The notes beneath the pieces were generated by a model that made no database searches, was not told where the DNA came from, and saw only the letters and a program-made list of their open reading frames with translations. Below, one piece after another: positions 24,394 through 33,065 of a stretch of DNA of 64,000 nucleotides. A program made the translations under genes and the position numbers. Each line of letters starts with the position of its first letter. Positions within the stretch are counted from its first letter, which is position 1. Source of the DNA: UMGS1370 sp963557065 (lineage in GTDB: Bacteria > Bacillota > Clostridia > Lachnospirales > Lachnospiraceae); NCBI GenBank assembly GCA_963557065.1, contig CAUWCT010000002.1:31016-95015 (forward strand). Reading direction: 5' to 3'.

Positions 24394-25257
24394 TTAACAT
24401 TCGTAGTGAATGTAGGTCATTAAATCAAAGTCTTTATTGGGGTGAGCCAAAAACAGCGTTCCCCTTTCTTTTCCTTCTGTAATATCCAATACTGCCGAAA
24501 CGTCTTCCCCATTGGCAATGACCATATCGCATCCGCTGTCTGTGGCAATGCGGGCTGCAGCCAGTTTGGCAGCCATACCACCGGTTCCCACATCACTTCC
24601 GGAAGTTGGTTTTCCCATAGCCAGCAGTTCCTCTGTAATCTCCGGTACAAAGGGAATCAGCCTTGCATCCGGATTGCTCCTTGGATCATCGGAATAGAGC
24701 CCGTCAATATCAGAAAGAAGAATCAGAAGGTCGGCTCCGGTTAATGCCGCCACAATGGCAGACAGGCGGTCATTGTCTCCAAAATTATCTACTAAGGGGA
24801 TCTCCGATGTGGATACAGTGTCATTCTCATTTACAATGGGAATGGCCCGAAGTTTTAAAAGTTCCTCAAAGGTATTCTGGGCATTAAAACGGGACGCATC
24901 ATTGACCATGGTATTTTTAGTCAAAAGTACCTGGGCCGCTGTCTGGTTGTACTCAGAAAACAATTTTTGATATACCATCATAAGTCTGGCCTGTCCAACT
25001 GCCGCATACGCCTGTTTCTCTGCCAGCAAAGCCGGTTTCTTTCTGTGTCCCAGTGCCTGGCGTCCTGCGGCAATGGCGCCGGAGGAAACCAGAATCACAT
25101 CTTTTCCCTGTCCCATCAAATCGCTGATAATCCGCACCAGCTTTTCAATTTTTACCAGATTTAAGTCTCCCGTCTCCCCATGAGTCAGGGAAGAGGACCC
25201 GATTTTAATGATAATTCTCTTTTTCTCTTTTAATGTCAAACGAATGTCTGTACTCAT
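24394..25257 (-). CDS. proB: Glutamate 5-kinase ProB (no PUA domain)
   Basis: First enzyme of proline synthesis, phosphorylating glutamate. 287 residues of amino-acid-kinase fold: IIIKIGSSSLTHGETGDLN at the N-terminus, ILVSSGAIAAGRQALG, NENDTVSTSEIP, and FGDNDRLSAIVAALTGADLLILLSDIDGLYS. It ends after the kinase domain, so the C-terminal PUA domain found in E. coli ProB (367 residues) is absent, as in many clostridia. Feedback inhibition by proline acts on the kinase domain and should be retained. Confidence 0.95.
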   Translation of the reverse strand: MSTDIRLTLKEKKRIIIKIGSSSLTHGETGDLNLVKIEKLVRIISDLMGQGKDVILVSSGAIAAGRQALGHRKKPALLAEKQAYAAVGQARLMMVYQKLFSEYNQTAAQVLLTKNTMVNDASRFNAQNTFEELLKLRAIPIVNENDTVSTSEIPLVDNFGDNDRLSAIVAALTGADLLILLSDIDGLYSDDPRSNPDARLIPFVPEITEELLAMGKPTSGSDVGTGGMAAKLAAARIATDSGCDMVIANGEDVSAVLDITEGKERGTLFLAHPNKDFDLMTYIHYEC

Positions 25258-25289
25258 ATCTGCTCCTTACCAAAAGGCTTTGTCAAATT

Positions 25290-26900
25290 TTAAAATGGGC
25301 GGAACCGTTTTGCCAGACATTCTGCTGTGCGGATTCCATCCATGGCAGCAGAAGTAATACCGCCCGCATACCCGGCTCCCTCTCCGCAGGGATACAATCC
25401 CTCAACAGAACTTTCCGCCTCTTCATTTCTGGGAATTCGTATGGGAGAAGACGTCCGGCTTTCAATTCCCGCCAGAATCCCGTCCGGGCGGTCAAATCCT
25501 TTTATAATCTGTCCAAACCGGTCAATTCCTTCTATCATAGCCGAGGTCACATCCTCCGGAAGAAGCGTTTGCAGGTTGGCAAACCGGACATTTCCGCAAA
25601 ACTGGGGATTCACACTGCCAAATCCTGCCGACTCCCGGCCTTTTTTAAAGTCTCCATAAAGCTGAATGGGAATAAGACCCTGTCCCAGTTGAAACGCCTG
25701 TTCCTCCAGCCTTCTCTGAAACTCGACTCCTGCCAGAGGGCTCTCATCATTTCCCGGAAAATCCTCTGGGGTAACAGTGACAATCACTGCGCTGTTGGCA
25801 TTTTCCCCGTCTCTGGCATGATTGCTCATGCCGTTGACTGCAAGACGCCCCTCTTCTGATGAGGCATTGACCACATAACCCCCCGGACACATGCAGAAGG
25901 TATAAACGCCTCTTCCATTTTGTGCCTGATGGGTCAATTTATAACTGGCCGCCCCTAAAATCTTTGCCGCCTCTCTTCCATACTGGGACTCGTCAATCAT
26001 TTCCTGAGGGTGCTGAATCCGAAGCCCCACTGCAAAGGCTTTGGGTTCCATGGGAACCTGCCGTTCATAAAGCGCCTGAAAGGTATCCCTGGCGCTGTGG
26101 CCAATGGCTAATACCACTGCGCTGCTTTCTATTTTTTCTGTATGGTTGACCAAAACGCCTGTGATGGCTCTTTTCCCATCCGGCTTTTTCTCTATCAGAA
26201 AATCCGTAACACAGGCGTGAAACCGCACCTGGCCTCCCAGCCGGATAATTTCCTTCCGAATGCGGCTGACAATCTCACTTAACACATCTGTTCCAATATG
26301 GGGTTTATTGACATAGCAGATGGACGGATCTGCCCCAAACTCTGTAAAAATCCGAAGAACTTCCCTATTTCTGCCGGATACGTCCTTTATCAGGGTATTT
26401 AATTTGCCGTCAGAAAAGGTGCCGGCTCCTCCCTCCCCAAACTGGACGTTGCACTGGGGATCCAGTTTATTTTCTTTCCAAAAGGCGTCCACTTTTTCTT
26501 TCCGCTCCTCTACCGAACCGCCCCGCTCTAACAGGATAGGCCGATAACCGGCTCTTGCAAGCATCAGGCCGCAGAACAGTCCTGCCGGGCCTGTGCCAAT
26601 AATAACAGGCGGTGCAGAAAGAGACTTGTCCCCGCAGGAAGGAAAGCGGTAAGATGTCTCTTTTTTTATCACTGCATTGCGGTTTTTGGCGCGCTTTACA
26701 ATTTTCTCTTCCTGATCTGCCTGAATATCCAGAACATAACTATATGTAACCTGATCCCGTTTTCTGGCATCTATGGACTGCTTTACAATCTCCATTCCTT
26801 TTATCTGGCCAGGGGATATTTTTAAAGCTTTTTCTGCTTTTTGTTTCAGTTCTTCCCGGCTGTGGCTGATGGGAAGTTTTACCTGGGAAAGGCGAATCAT
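25290..26900 (-). CDS. FAD-dependent oxidoreductase of the large 'NAD(FAD)-utilizing dehydrogenase' family
   Basis: 536 residues. An N-terminal domain of about 85 residues (MIRLSQVKLPISHSREELK) precedes the FAD-binding fold with PPVIIGTGPAGLFCGLMLARAGYRPILLERG (about 97-127; GxGxxG and the acidic ribose ligand). The C-terminal FAD loop is LYPCGEGAGYAGGITSAAMDGIRTAE. The N-terminal extension and length match an uncharacterised family widespread in Firmicutes and Bacteroidetes. Its stop-start overlap (4 bases) with the next FAD enzyme upstream indicates one transcript. Substrate unknown. Confidence 0.88.
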   Translation of the reverse strand: MIRLSQVKLPISHSREELKQKAEKALKISPGQIKGMEIVKQSIDARKRDQVTYSYVLDIQADQEEKIVKRAKNRNAVIKKETSYRFPSCGDKSLSAPPVIIGTGPAGLFCGLMLARAGYRPILLERGGSVEERKEKVDAFWKENKLDPQCNVQFGEGGAGTFSDGKLNTLIKDVSGRNREVLRIFTEFGADPSICYVNKPHIGTDVLSEIVSRIRKEIIRLGGQVRFHACVTDFLIEKKPDGKRAITGVLVNHTEKIESSAVVLAIGHSARDTFQALYERQVPMEPKAFAVGLRIQHPQEMIDESQYGREAAKILGAASYKLTHQAQNGRGVYTFCMCPGGYVVNASSEEGRLAVNGMSNHARDGENANSAVIVTVTPEDFPGNDESPLAGVEFQRRLEEQAFQLGQGLIPIQLYGDFKKGRESAGFGSVNPQFCGNVRFANLQTLLPEDVTSAMIEGIDRFGQIIKGFDRPDGILAGIESRTSSPIRIPRNEEAESSVEGLYPCGEGAGYAGGITSAAMDGIRTAECLAKRFRPF

Positions 26901-28198
26901 CTGCGTCTCCCCTTTCTTTCTGCTTCTTTTTTCTTAACAGTTCTTATGCCTGCGGCTGAGACCCCGGCCAGGTATCCGCTGGACCAGGCCCACTGTAAAT
27001 TATATCCGCCGCAGATACCGTCTACATCCAGCAATTCTCCCGCAAAATACAGATCCTTTTGAAGACAGGACTCCATGGTATCCGGACTTACTTCCCTGGT
27101 ATCTACTCCTCCGCAGCATACCTGGGCATTGGAAAAAGGATTGACGCTCTGCACCAAAGCCTGATAGCATTTGATCTGCCGGGTCAGAGCCTCCAGGTGG
27201 CCTCTGGTCAATCTTCTGCAGGGATCGGACAGTTTAATGCCGGAAAGTTTTAAAAGCACAACTGCCAGTTTTTTGTTCAGCAGGCCGGTAAGAAACTCTT
27301 CACACGTCCGATCCGGAAACCTGCGGGCCCGTTCTTCCAGCATCTTTTTCAGTTCCAACGCCGTTATATCCGGAAAAAAGTCTATATAGACGGTAACGTT
27401 CTTTTTTTCTTCCAGCGATTTGGACGCATACCGGCTAATCTGAAATACCGGGATTCCGCTTAAACCGTAATCTGTAAGCTGCAGTTCTCCCCTCTCTCTG
27501 GTCAGTTCCTGTTTGTCTGCATACAACGTCAGTTCTGCATCTGTCCGGATGCCGGACAACTGCTTATAATAAGTTCCCTGGCAGCGAAGCTGCACCAGGG
27601 CCGGAAGGGGGCGGATAATCCTGTGTCCAAGCTTTTGTGCCAGTTCGTAGCCGGAACCATCGGAGCCGGTATTGGGAGCCGCCTTTCCTCCTGTAGCCAA
27701 AATCAGGGCATCTCCCTCAATCTGTATCTTTTTTGCCTCTCCATTCCCATCATCCGGTTTTTTAAGTCCTGCCACCTGCCAGGTATTTCCGGCTTTTTTT
27801 ATAGACAACGGAGAAAACCCGCACAAAACCTTTACCTGATATTCCTTCAGGCTCATCCGCAGCACGTCTAAAACGGCAGAGGCCTGATCGGAAACAGGAT
27901 AATAATACCCTTGCCGCTCCTTTACCTCCAGCCCCATATGGGAAAACCAGCGGATGGTATCTCCAACCCTGAAATGATCTAACACCCGAATGGGAAAATC
28001 CGGCTGTTCCGAATGGTAGCATGCGGCTTCCTGAAACCGGTTTGTCAGATTGCACCTTCCGTTTCCGGTAGATAAAATCTTTTTTCCCACTCTGTCTGTA
28101 TGCTCTAAAATCGTGACGTCCGCTCCGGATCTGGCCGCCCAGATGGCGGCTGCCATGCCGGAAGCCCCGCCTCCAATAATCAAAATCCTTTTTTTCAC
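26897..28198 (-). CDS. HI0933/YhiN-type flavoprotein
   Basis: 433 residues. FAD-binding N-terminus ILIIGGGASGMAAAIWAARSGADVTILEH, then STGNGRCNLTN, typical of the HI0933 (YhiN) family, and the C-terminal FELLDVDGICGGYNLQWAWSSG-type block (here AGELLDVDGICGGYN). Family members are annotated as aminoacetone oxidase-like or simply NAD(P)/FAD-dependent oxidoreductases; the physiological role is not settled. It is the first gene of the operon that ends with pspA. Confidence 0.9.
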   Translation of the reverse strand: MKKRILIIGGGASGMAAAIWAARSGADVTILEHTDRVGKKILSTGNGRCNLTNRFQEAACYHSEQPDFPIRVLDHFRVGDTIRWFSHMGLEVKERQGYYYPVSDQASAVLDVLRMSLKEYQVKVLCGFSPLSIKKAGNTWQVAGLKKPDDGNGEAKKIQIEGDALILATGGKAAPNTGSDGSGYELAQKLGHRIIRPLPALVQLRCQGTYYKQLSGIRTDAELTLYADKQELTRERGELQLTDYGLSGIPVFQISRYASKSLEEKKNVTVYIDFFPDITALELKKMLEERARRFPDRTCEEFLTGLLNKKLAVVLLKLSGIKLSDPCRRLTRGHLEALTRQIKCYQALVQSVNPFSNAQVCCGGVDTREVSPDTMESCLQKDLYFAGELLDVDGICGGYNLQWAWSSGYLAGVSAAGIRTVKKKEAERKGRRR

Positions 28199-28231
28199 TC
28201 TTAAAACCTCTCCTGCTACTATTCGGTAATC

Positions 28232-28260
28232 AGTATAACACAGTTAAACCAGATTTGCCA
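28232..28260 (-). promoter_or_regulatory. Possible promoter of the flavoprotein-proBA-pspA operon
   Basis: Minus-strand -10 TATACT (28237-28232) with a weak -35 TGGCAA about 17 bases upstream. It lies 34 bases before the first gene. Only the -10 is convincing. Confidence 0.4.
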
Positions 28261-28274
28261 CAGAGAAAAACATC

Positions 28275-28658
28275 CTAACTGGTATAGGATTCTAAATAAC
28301 TGTAAATTTCCATCATAGTGGCAAACCAGATTCCCTCCCGAAGCTTATCCTGCTCTTCCCTTGGAAAATCTGTAATAGGAATATGGGTATACAGACATAC
28401 TTCTGTCTGATTTTTCCGAAATACCAGCAGAAATCCATCTTCTGATACCAGGCAGTAAGGCGGGTCCTCTGCTGTAGAGATGTGCTCCACCTCTGTCTGA
28501 TTGATCACAATCCGATCCGGGGGCGTGGTCTCTTTTTCTGCTGTCTGTGTCATACTCTCTCTTTTTTCAGAACCTGATGTTTCTATCCAAAATGCCGCTC
28601 CCAGGCAAACAAGACTTACCCCTAAAAATAAAGATAAGCAGTATACAAACTTTTTCAT
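28275..28658 (-). CDS. BofC-like secreted or membrane-anchored protein
   Basis: 127 residues starting MKKFVYCLSLFLGVSLVCLG at the ATG at 28658, which follows AAAGGAGG by 6 bases; an ATG six codons upstream lacks such a site. An N-terminal membrane helix or signal (about 5-25) is followed by a Ser/Glu/Thr linker and a C-terminal domain YCLVSEDGFLLVFRKNQTEVCLYTHI, similar to the BofC C-terminal domain. BofC controls the SigK checkpoint in Bacillus sporulation, but this small form occurs widely in clostridia and its role there is unproven. Confidence 0.65.
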   Translation of the reverse strand: MKKFVYCLSLFLGVSLVCLGAAFWIETSGSEKRESMTQTAEKETTPPDRIVINQTEVEHISTAEDPPYCLVSEDGFLLVFRKNQTEVCLYTHIPITDFPREEQDKLREGIWFATMMEIYSYLESYTS

Positions 28659-28716
28659 GGAAATCCTCCTTTCCATGGTTAGTATCTGCTTATCCTGTCA
28701 AACTATCCCTGTTTTT

Positions 28717-30375
28717 CTACCGGATATGAAATTTTCTTGCCAGGCCCAGAATTCTGGTCCCCATAGGCATCTCTTTTAACTCTTTATTGCTGAATCCTCC
28801 AAATCGCAGCAGCAGAATTCCGTAAATCGCCATGGCGGCAGCAATAGCCGGAAAAAGAGCGATCATCAGCCCAAAGCGGCCCGCTGCCATAGATTCCGGA
28901 AGAAGGCTGTGGATTCCGGTGTACACGCCAAATGCAGCAGCTCCCATCGCCCCGGAGCACAGAAGCGGTACCAGAAATGTTTTTCTGTACTCCTGGCGAT
29001 AGCGGAGATATCTGCGGATTGCCAGATTATTCAGCACACAGACTACAAAAGCGAACAGCACATTGGAATACACGACGCTGTATATGCCAAGCCCCATTCC
29101 CCGCTGAAACAAAAGGAGCGATAAAATGTGAGGAATCAGGGCAACGGCCGAATGAAGCAGAGGCGCGCTCATATGATTGGTCCCCTGCAAAATGGCATTG
29201 GTCATGGTAGACAGAGAGAAAAATACTACCGCCGCCGATCCGGCTACCATCAGTTTAATTAACAGAGCATTGTCATGTCCGGCAAACAACAGGTTGCAGA
29301 TAGGCTCTGCTAACACTGCCAGTCCCACTGCTGCCGGGATGGCAATAATCATGGAAAAGCGGATTGCGGTTCTGGTCCTCTGAATCACCATCTTCCGATC
29401 CCGTATTGCGGCTGCATTGGCTAATGTGGGAATCAGAGAAGAAGACAGGGCATTTGCCAGAGCAACCGGAATATTAAACAACAGGTGATATTCTCCAAAT
29501 ACTCCCCACAATTCTGCCATCTGATCTTCCTGCCCCAGCATCCGAAGTCCGGATGCAAACAGATAATTATCCAACACTGAACTGATGTTGTAAATAGTGC
29601 TGCTTAACACAATGGGAAGAATTGTAATCGTTAAAACAGCCGCTATCCGGCCATAAGAATCCTCTCTTTTGCTTTTGTCCTTTCTTCGCTGCCGTTTCAT
29701 AAGGGGACGGTAAGCAAACAAAAGAAACAGGAAAAATATAAGGGCAACCACTGCACCGGCTCCGGTTCCCAAAGTTCCCCCTGCCGCACCAAAGGAAGCT
29801 GCATACTCCGTTTCCCCATAAACCAGATCCGCTGCCATCCCTTTTTTAACCAGTATACTGGCAGCTCCAATGCTGACAATGGCATTGACTATCTGCTCAA
29901 ACAGCTGGGAAACTGCTGTAGGCACCATGGTTCCATGACCCTGAAAATATCCTCTGAGCACTCCCAGATAGGCCATAACCCATACCGTAGGGGCCAGGGA
30001 TTTTAAGGCATACCGGCAAAAAGGCATTCCCAGCAGCCTGGAAAATCCATCTGCGCCAAACCATAAAACTCCGCTTGCAAGCGCGCCTGCTACAGTCGCA
30101 TAAAGCAGAGAAGCTTTTAATATCTTCTGGCTGTTTCGATACTGACCTACTGCAATCCGGCTGGCTACCATTTTGGAAACCGCTGTGGGAAGGCTGTAGG
30201 AAGATACAATCAGCAAAATGGAATACACGCTGAACGCAGAGGTATAATAACCGTTTCCCTCTTTCCCGATAATATCAATTAAGGGAATCCGGTACAACAT
30301 GCCGATTAAACGTACCACAATGCCGGCAATGGCCAAAATACTCCCCTGTATCACAAAATTGTTTCTAGTGTGCAT
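28717..30375 (-). CDS. Polysaccharide/lipid flippase, SpoVB/MurJ-like (MOP superfamily)
   Basis: 552 residues with about 14 predicted membrane helices, the MOP exporter pattern. The N-terminus (FVIQGSILAIAGIVVRLIGMLYRIPL) and GKEGNGYYTSAFSVYSILLIVSSYSLPTAVSKMVA match the SpoVB/YtgP/MurJ-like branch, which moves lipid-linked peptidoglycan or polysaccharide precursors across the membrane. Neighbours are sporulation and RNA genes, so a cortex-precursor role (SpoVB) is plausible, but vegetative Amj/YtgP-like roles cannot be excluded. It is the only flippase in the window; nothing links it directly to the phosphonate operon 8 kb away. Confidence 0.82.
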   Translation of the reverse strand: MHTRNNFVIQGSILAIAGIVVRLIGMLYRIPLIDIIGKEGNGYYTSAFSVYSILLIVSSYSLPTAVSKMVASRIAVGQYRNSQKILKASLLYATVAGALASGVLWFGADGFSRLLGMPFCRYALKSLAPTVWVMAYLGVLRGYFQGHGTMVPTAVSQLFEQIVNAIVSIGAASILVKKGMAADLVYGETEYAASFGAAGGTLGTGAGAVVALIFFLFLLFAYRPLMKRQRRKDKSKREDSYGRIAAVLTITILPIVLSSTIYNISSVLDNYLFASGLRMLGQEDQMAELWGVFGEYHLLFNIPVALANALSSSLIPTLANAAAIRDRKMVIQRTRTAIRFSMIIAIPAAVGLAVLAEPICNLLFAGHDNALLIKLMVAGSAAVVFFSLSTMTNAILQGTNHMSAPLLHSAVALIPHILSLLLFQRGMGLGIYSVVYSNVLFAFVVCVLNNLAIRRYLRYRQEYRKTFLVPLLCSGAMGAAAFGVYTGIHSLLPESMAAGRFGLMIALFPAIAAAMAIYGILLLRFGGFSNKELKEMPMGTRILGLARKFHIR

Positions 30376-30395
30376 AATGTAAGAGTCTCTTTCTT

Positions 30396-31553
30396 TTATC
30401 CTTCAATTTTTACTGCCTGGTCCGCGTCTTTGGTCGCAATAATACAGACCCAGGTTTTTCCCGGATTTAATGTAATCTCCTGATGGTTCTGATCATAATA
30501 GCGGGTCACTCCATACTCCCCCTCTTTTTCCCAGGTAATGGGAATCACGTGTCCGCTTGTAATATAATATCCTCCGGAACCTGTATGTACATTGATATCC
30601 AGGTAGTCAGTCGATGCGTAATGCCCCCATTCACACCACTGAATCAAAATATTTTTTACTGCAATGGGACCTTCATCCCCGGAATGGACCTCTCCGTACT
30701 GATACCTGTGATACAGCCCGTCTTCTTCATTATAGACAAATATGGCCTGGTTCATCTCATATCCCGGATCAACCACTGCAGCTTCCATAACGCCAGGACG
30801 TTCATTTAAGGTAACAGGGCCTTTTGCAAACCGGTAATGCCCCTGATAATTTTGAGGGTACTCCCAGGTATATCCCAGCTTCCCGGCAGTCTCCAAAATC
30901 TTTTGGCCGCTGGTATAAGCATTGTGGGGCGATCGCTTATCCTTTGTCCGGTAAAATGCCTGGCCTCCCATCCCTTCAATCCCGTTAATGTTTGCCACTA
31001 CAGTTCCAAGATAAGGTTTTGCAAAGGTGCTCTGGCCGAAATGAGCATAGATCGCCTCAAATTCTCTGGCAAAATAGGTATAATACGTGCGGCAGCTTCT
31101 GACAGAGCCGATCCGATCCAAATCGTCAAAATCTTCAATCAAGGCCATGTACCGGTTCATGCCTCCTTCTACGGGAGCTTCGTAAACCACTCCGGCCCGA
31201 TTGATCCCGTACTGAGGAAGGGATTGTTTATCATTGCTCATCATGACAGCCAAAGGCCGTCTGTTGCCCTGCCCTGCATCCACCATCTCTCCGGTCAGAT
31301 AACTGCGGATTTTCCCGTTTTCCTCTGTCCGTTCTTCCGGTCTGTAATAATCCGGTTCTTCCGGCTGGGCTTCTTTTGTTTCCTGATGTATTTCGATTTC
31401 CGGCTTAGAAGTTTCTCTTTCAAAAGACTGTCCGGACGTCTCAGAAATTGCTGTCGGTGCATCTGCCTTTTTAGCAGAACAGGCAGTAAGCCCCAATACT
31501 GTGACAGTCAGTGTTGCCAGCCCCCATTTCCATACCTTGCCCCGTTTTTTCAT
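30396..31553 (-). CDS. DUF3048 lipoprotein (YerB-like)
   Basis: 385 residues. Lipoprotein signal peptide with lipobox LTAC (Cys 25), then a Glu/Thr-rich linker and the two DUF3048 domains: RPLAVMMSNDKQSLPQYGINRAGVVYEAPVEGG and, near the C-terminus, ITWEKEGEYGVTRYYDQNHQEITLNPGKTWVCII. The Bacillus homologue YerB is a lipoprotein of unknown function. Its start follows directly on the flippase side and its 5' neighbour ybeY ends one base before it, so it probably shares the phoH-ybeY transcript. Confidence 0.9.
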   Translation of the reverse strand: MKKRGKVWKWGLATLTVTVLGLTACSAKKADAPTAISETSGQSFERETSKPEIEIHQETKEAQPEEPDYYRPEERTEENGKIRSYLTGEMVDAGQGNRRPLAVMMSNDKQSLPQYGINRAGVVYEAPVEGGMNRYMALIEDFDDLDRIGSVRSCRTYYTYFAREFEAIYAHFGQSTFAKPYLGTVVANINGIEGMGGQAFYRTKDKRSPHNAYTSGQKILETAGKLGYTWEYPQNYQGHYRFAKGPVTLNERPGVMEAAVVDPGYEMNQAIFVYNEEDGLYHRYQYGEVHSGDEGPIAVKNILIQWCEWGHYASTDYLDINVHTGSGGYYITSGHVIPITWEKEGEYGVTRYYDQNHQEITLNPGKTWVCIIATKDADQAVKIEG

Positions 31554-32051
31554 CTATCTTTTGTACCCCTTTTTCTGCAAAATTTCCTCCTGTTTCTGTT
31601 CCATAATCAGCCGCTCCTCTTCCTCCATATGATCGTATCCAAACAAATGAAGCATACTGTGGGCAACTAAAAATGCCAATTCCCGTTCTTTTGAATGTCC
31701 GTAAGTCTCTGCCTGTTCTTCAATCTTATCTGCGGATAAAATAATATCCCCCAGCATCAATTCCCCGCTTTCCGGATTAAAACAGTCGCAAAATTCCTCT
31801 TCTGTCTTTGAAAAATCAGAAGGTGTTTCGTATTCCAGCATGGGAAAGGACAGCACATCTGTGGGGCGGTCAATCTGACGGTATTCCCGGTTAATGGACC
31901 GGATCTCCTCATTATCGGTTATCAGAACGCTGATTTCCGCCTCGTAAGGGCATCCCTCGTACTCCAGGGCTTCTTCGATAATCTCCCGGATAATCCTCTC
32001 ATAATCGATTCCCAGTTGTTTCTCTGTTTCGTACTCTATCGTAATGGTCAT
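31554..32051 (-). CDS. ybeY: Endoribonuclease YbeY
   Basis: 165 residues. Zinc-dependent RNase for 16S rRNA 3'-end maturation and ribosome quality control. The metal site is AHSMLHLFGYDHMEEEE (H-x3-H-x5-H), and the upstream NREYRQIDRPTDVLSFPM is the second conserved block. Overlaps phoH by 4 bases, the usual phoH-ybeY pairing. Confidence 0.95.
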   Translation of the reverse strand: MTITIEYETEKQLGIDYERIIREIIEEALEYEGCPYEAEISVLITDNEEIRSINREYRQIDRPTDVLSFPMLEYETPSDFSKTEEEFCDCFNPESGELMLGDIILSADKIEEQAETYGHSKERELAFLVAHSMLHLFGYDHMEEEERLIMEQKQEEILQKKGYKR

Positions 32052-33055
32052 GGCTTCCTCCTGTATGTCACCTTTACGCCAGGCTTTTGGGTCGGCTTAT
32101 TTTTCGTCTCATACTCATCATATGCCTGAACAATCTTCTGAACCAGCGGATGGCGGACCACATCCTGACTGCTTAAATAGCAGAATCCAATATCATCTAT
32201 CTTTTTCAGCACTTTGATGGCTGTATCCAGACCAGACACCGTACCTGCGGGCAGATCTTTCTGGGTCTGGTCGCCGGTAATGATTACTTTGGAGCCAAAA
32301 CCGATACGGGTTAAAAACATTTTCATCTGGGCCGGAGTGGTATTCTGAGCTTCATCCAGAATGATATAGGCATTGTCTAAGGTACGTCCTCTCATGTATG
32401 CAAGAGGCGCCACCTCAATCAGCCCTTTTTCCGCATTGTGCAGATAGGTTTCCGCCCCCATAATCTGATACAGGGCATCGTAAAGAGGCCGAAGATACGG
32501 GTCAATCTTACTCTGGAGATCCCCAGGCAGAAATCCCAGCTTTTCACCTGCCTCAATGGCCGGGCGTGTCAGAATAATTCTTCCCACTTCTCCATTTTTA
32601 AATGCCTGAATCGCCATCGCCATCGCCAGATAGGTCTTTCCAGTGCCGGCAGGCCCGATTCCAAATACAATCATTTTCTTCCGAATCTGATCCACATACT
32701 GCTTTTGCCCTACAGTCTTTGGTTTTACCGGACGCCCTGCAATGGTGCGGCAGATGATATCCTGGTCGATTTCCAGAATCTTGCTGCTGCCCTCTGTAAA
32801 AGACAAAGCCAGAGCATAATCTACATTTTGCTCTGTTATGGTATTTCCCCTCTTTGAGAGTTCAATCAGATCGTGAAATACAGCCTTTGCCCGGCCGATG
32901 GCTTCCTCCGGACCAATGATCTTAATGGCCCCGTCTCTTGCCACCATGGTGACATGAAGAGTCTTTTCTATTTTTTTCAGGTACGCGTCAAACTGTCCGC
33001 AAACGTTTTTCTCATGTTCTGTGGGAATATCAATCATTGTGTCTGTTATACTCAT
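32048..33055 (-). CDS. phoH: PhoH-like ATPase (YbeZ)
   Basis: 335 residues. P-loop ATPase with an N-terminal KH-like RNA-binding segment and the Walker A motif GIGPAGTGKTYLAMAMAIQA, Walker B YIILDEAQNTTPAQMKMFLTRIG, and the PhoH-specific GRTLDNAYI. Members of the family act together with YbeY in RNA processing. It lies between yqfD and ybeY, the conserved clostridial/bacillar order. Confidence 0.95.
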   Translation of the reverse strand: MSITDTMIDIPTEHEKNVCGQFDAYLKKIEKTLHVTMVARDGAIKIIGPEEAIGRAKAVFHDLIELSKRGNTITEQNVDYALALSFTEGSSKILEIDQDIICRTIAGRPVKPKTVGQKQYVDQIRKKMIVFGIGPAGTGKTYLAMAMAIQAFKNGEVGRIILTRPAIEAGEKLGFLPGDLQSKIDPYLRPLYDALYQIMGAETYLHNAEKGLIEVAPLAYMRGRTLDNAYIILDEAQNTTPAQMKMFLTRIGFGSKVIITGDQTQKDLPAGTVSGLDTAIKVLKKIDDIGFCYLSSQDVVRHPLVQKIVQAYDEYETKNKPTQKPGVKVTYRRKP

Positions 33056-33065
33056 GAACGTCTCT

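Noticed and set aside
25233..25859. Plus-strand ORF of 208 codons
   Set aside because: Antisense to proB and the FAD oxidoreductase, with no ribosome site and low-quality composition.
30837..31670. Plus-strand ORF of 277 codons
   Set aside because: Antisense to the DUF3048 lipoprotein and ybeY, Cys/Phe/Leu-rich shadow translation with no family resemblance.
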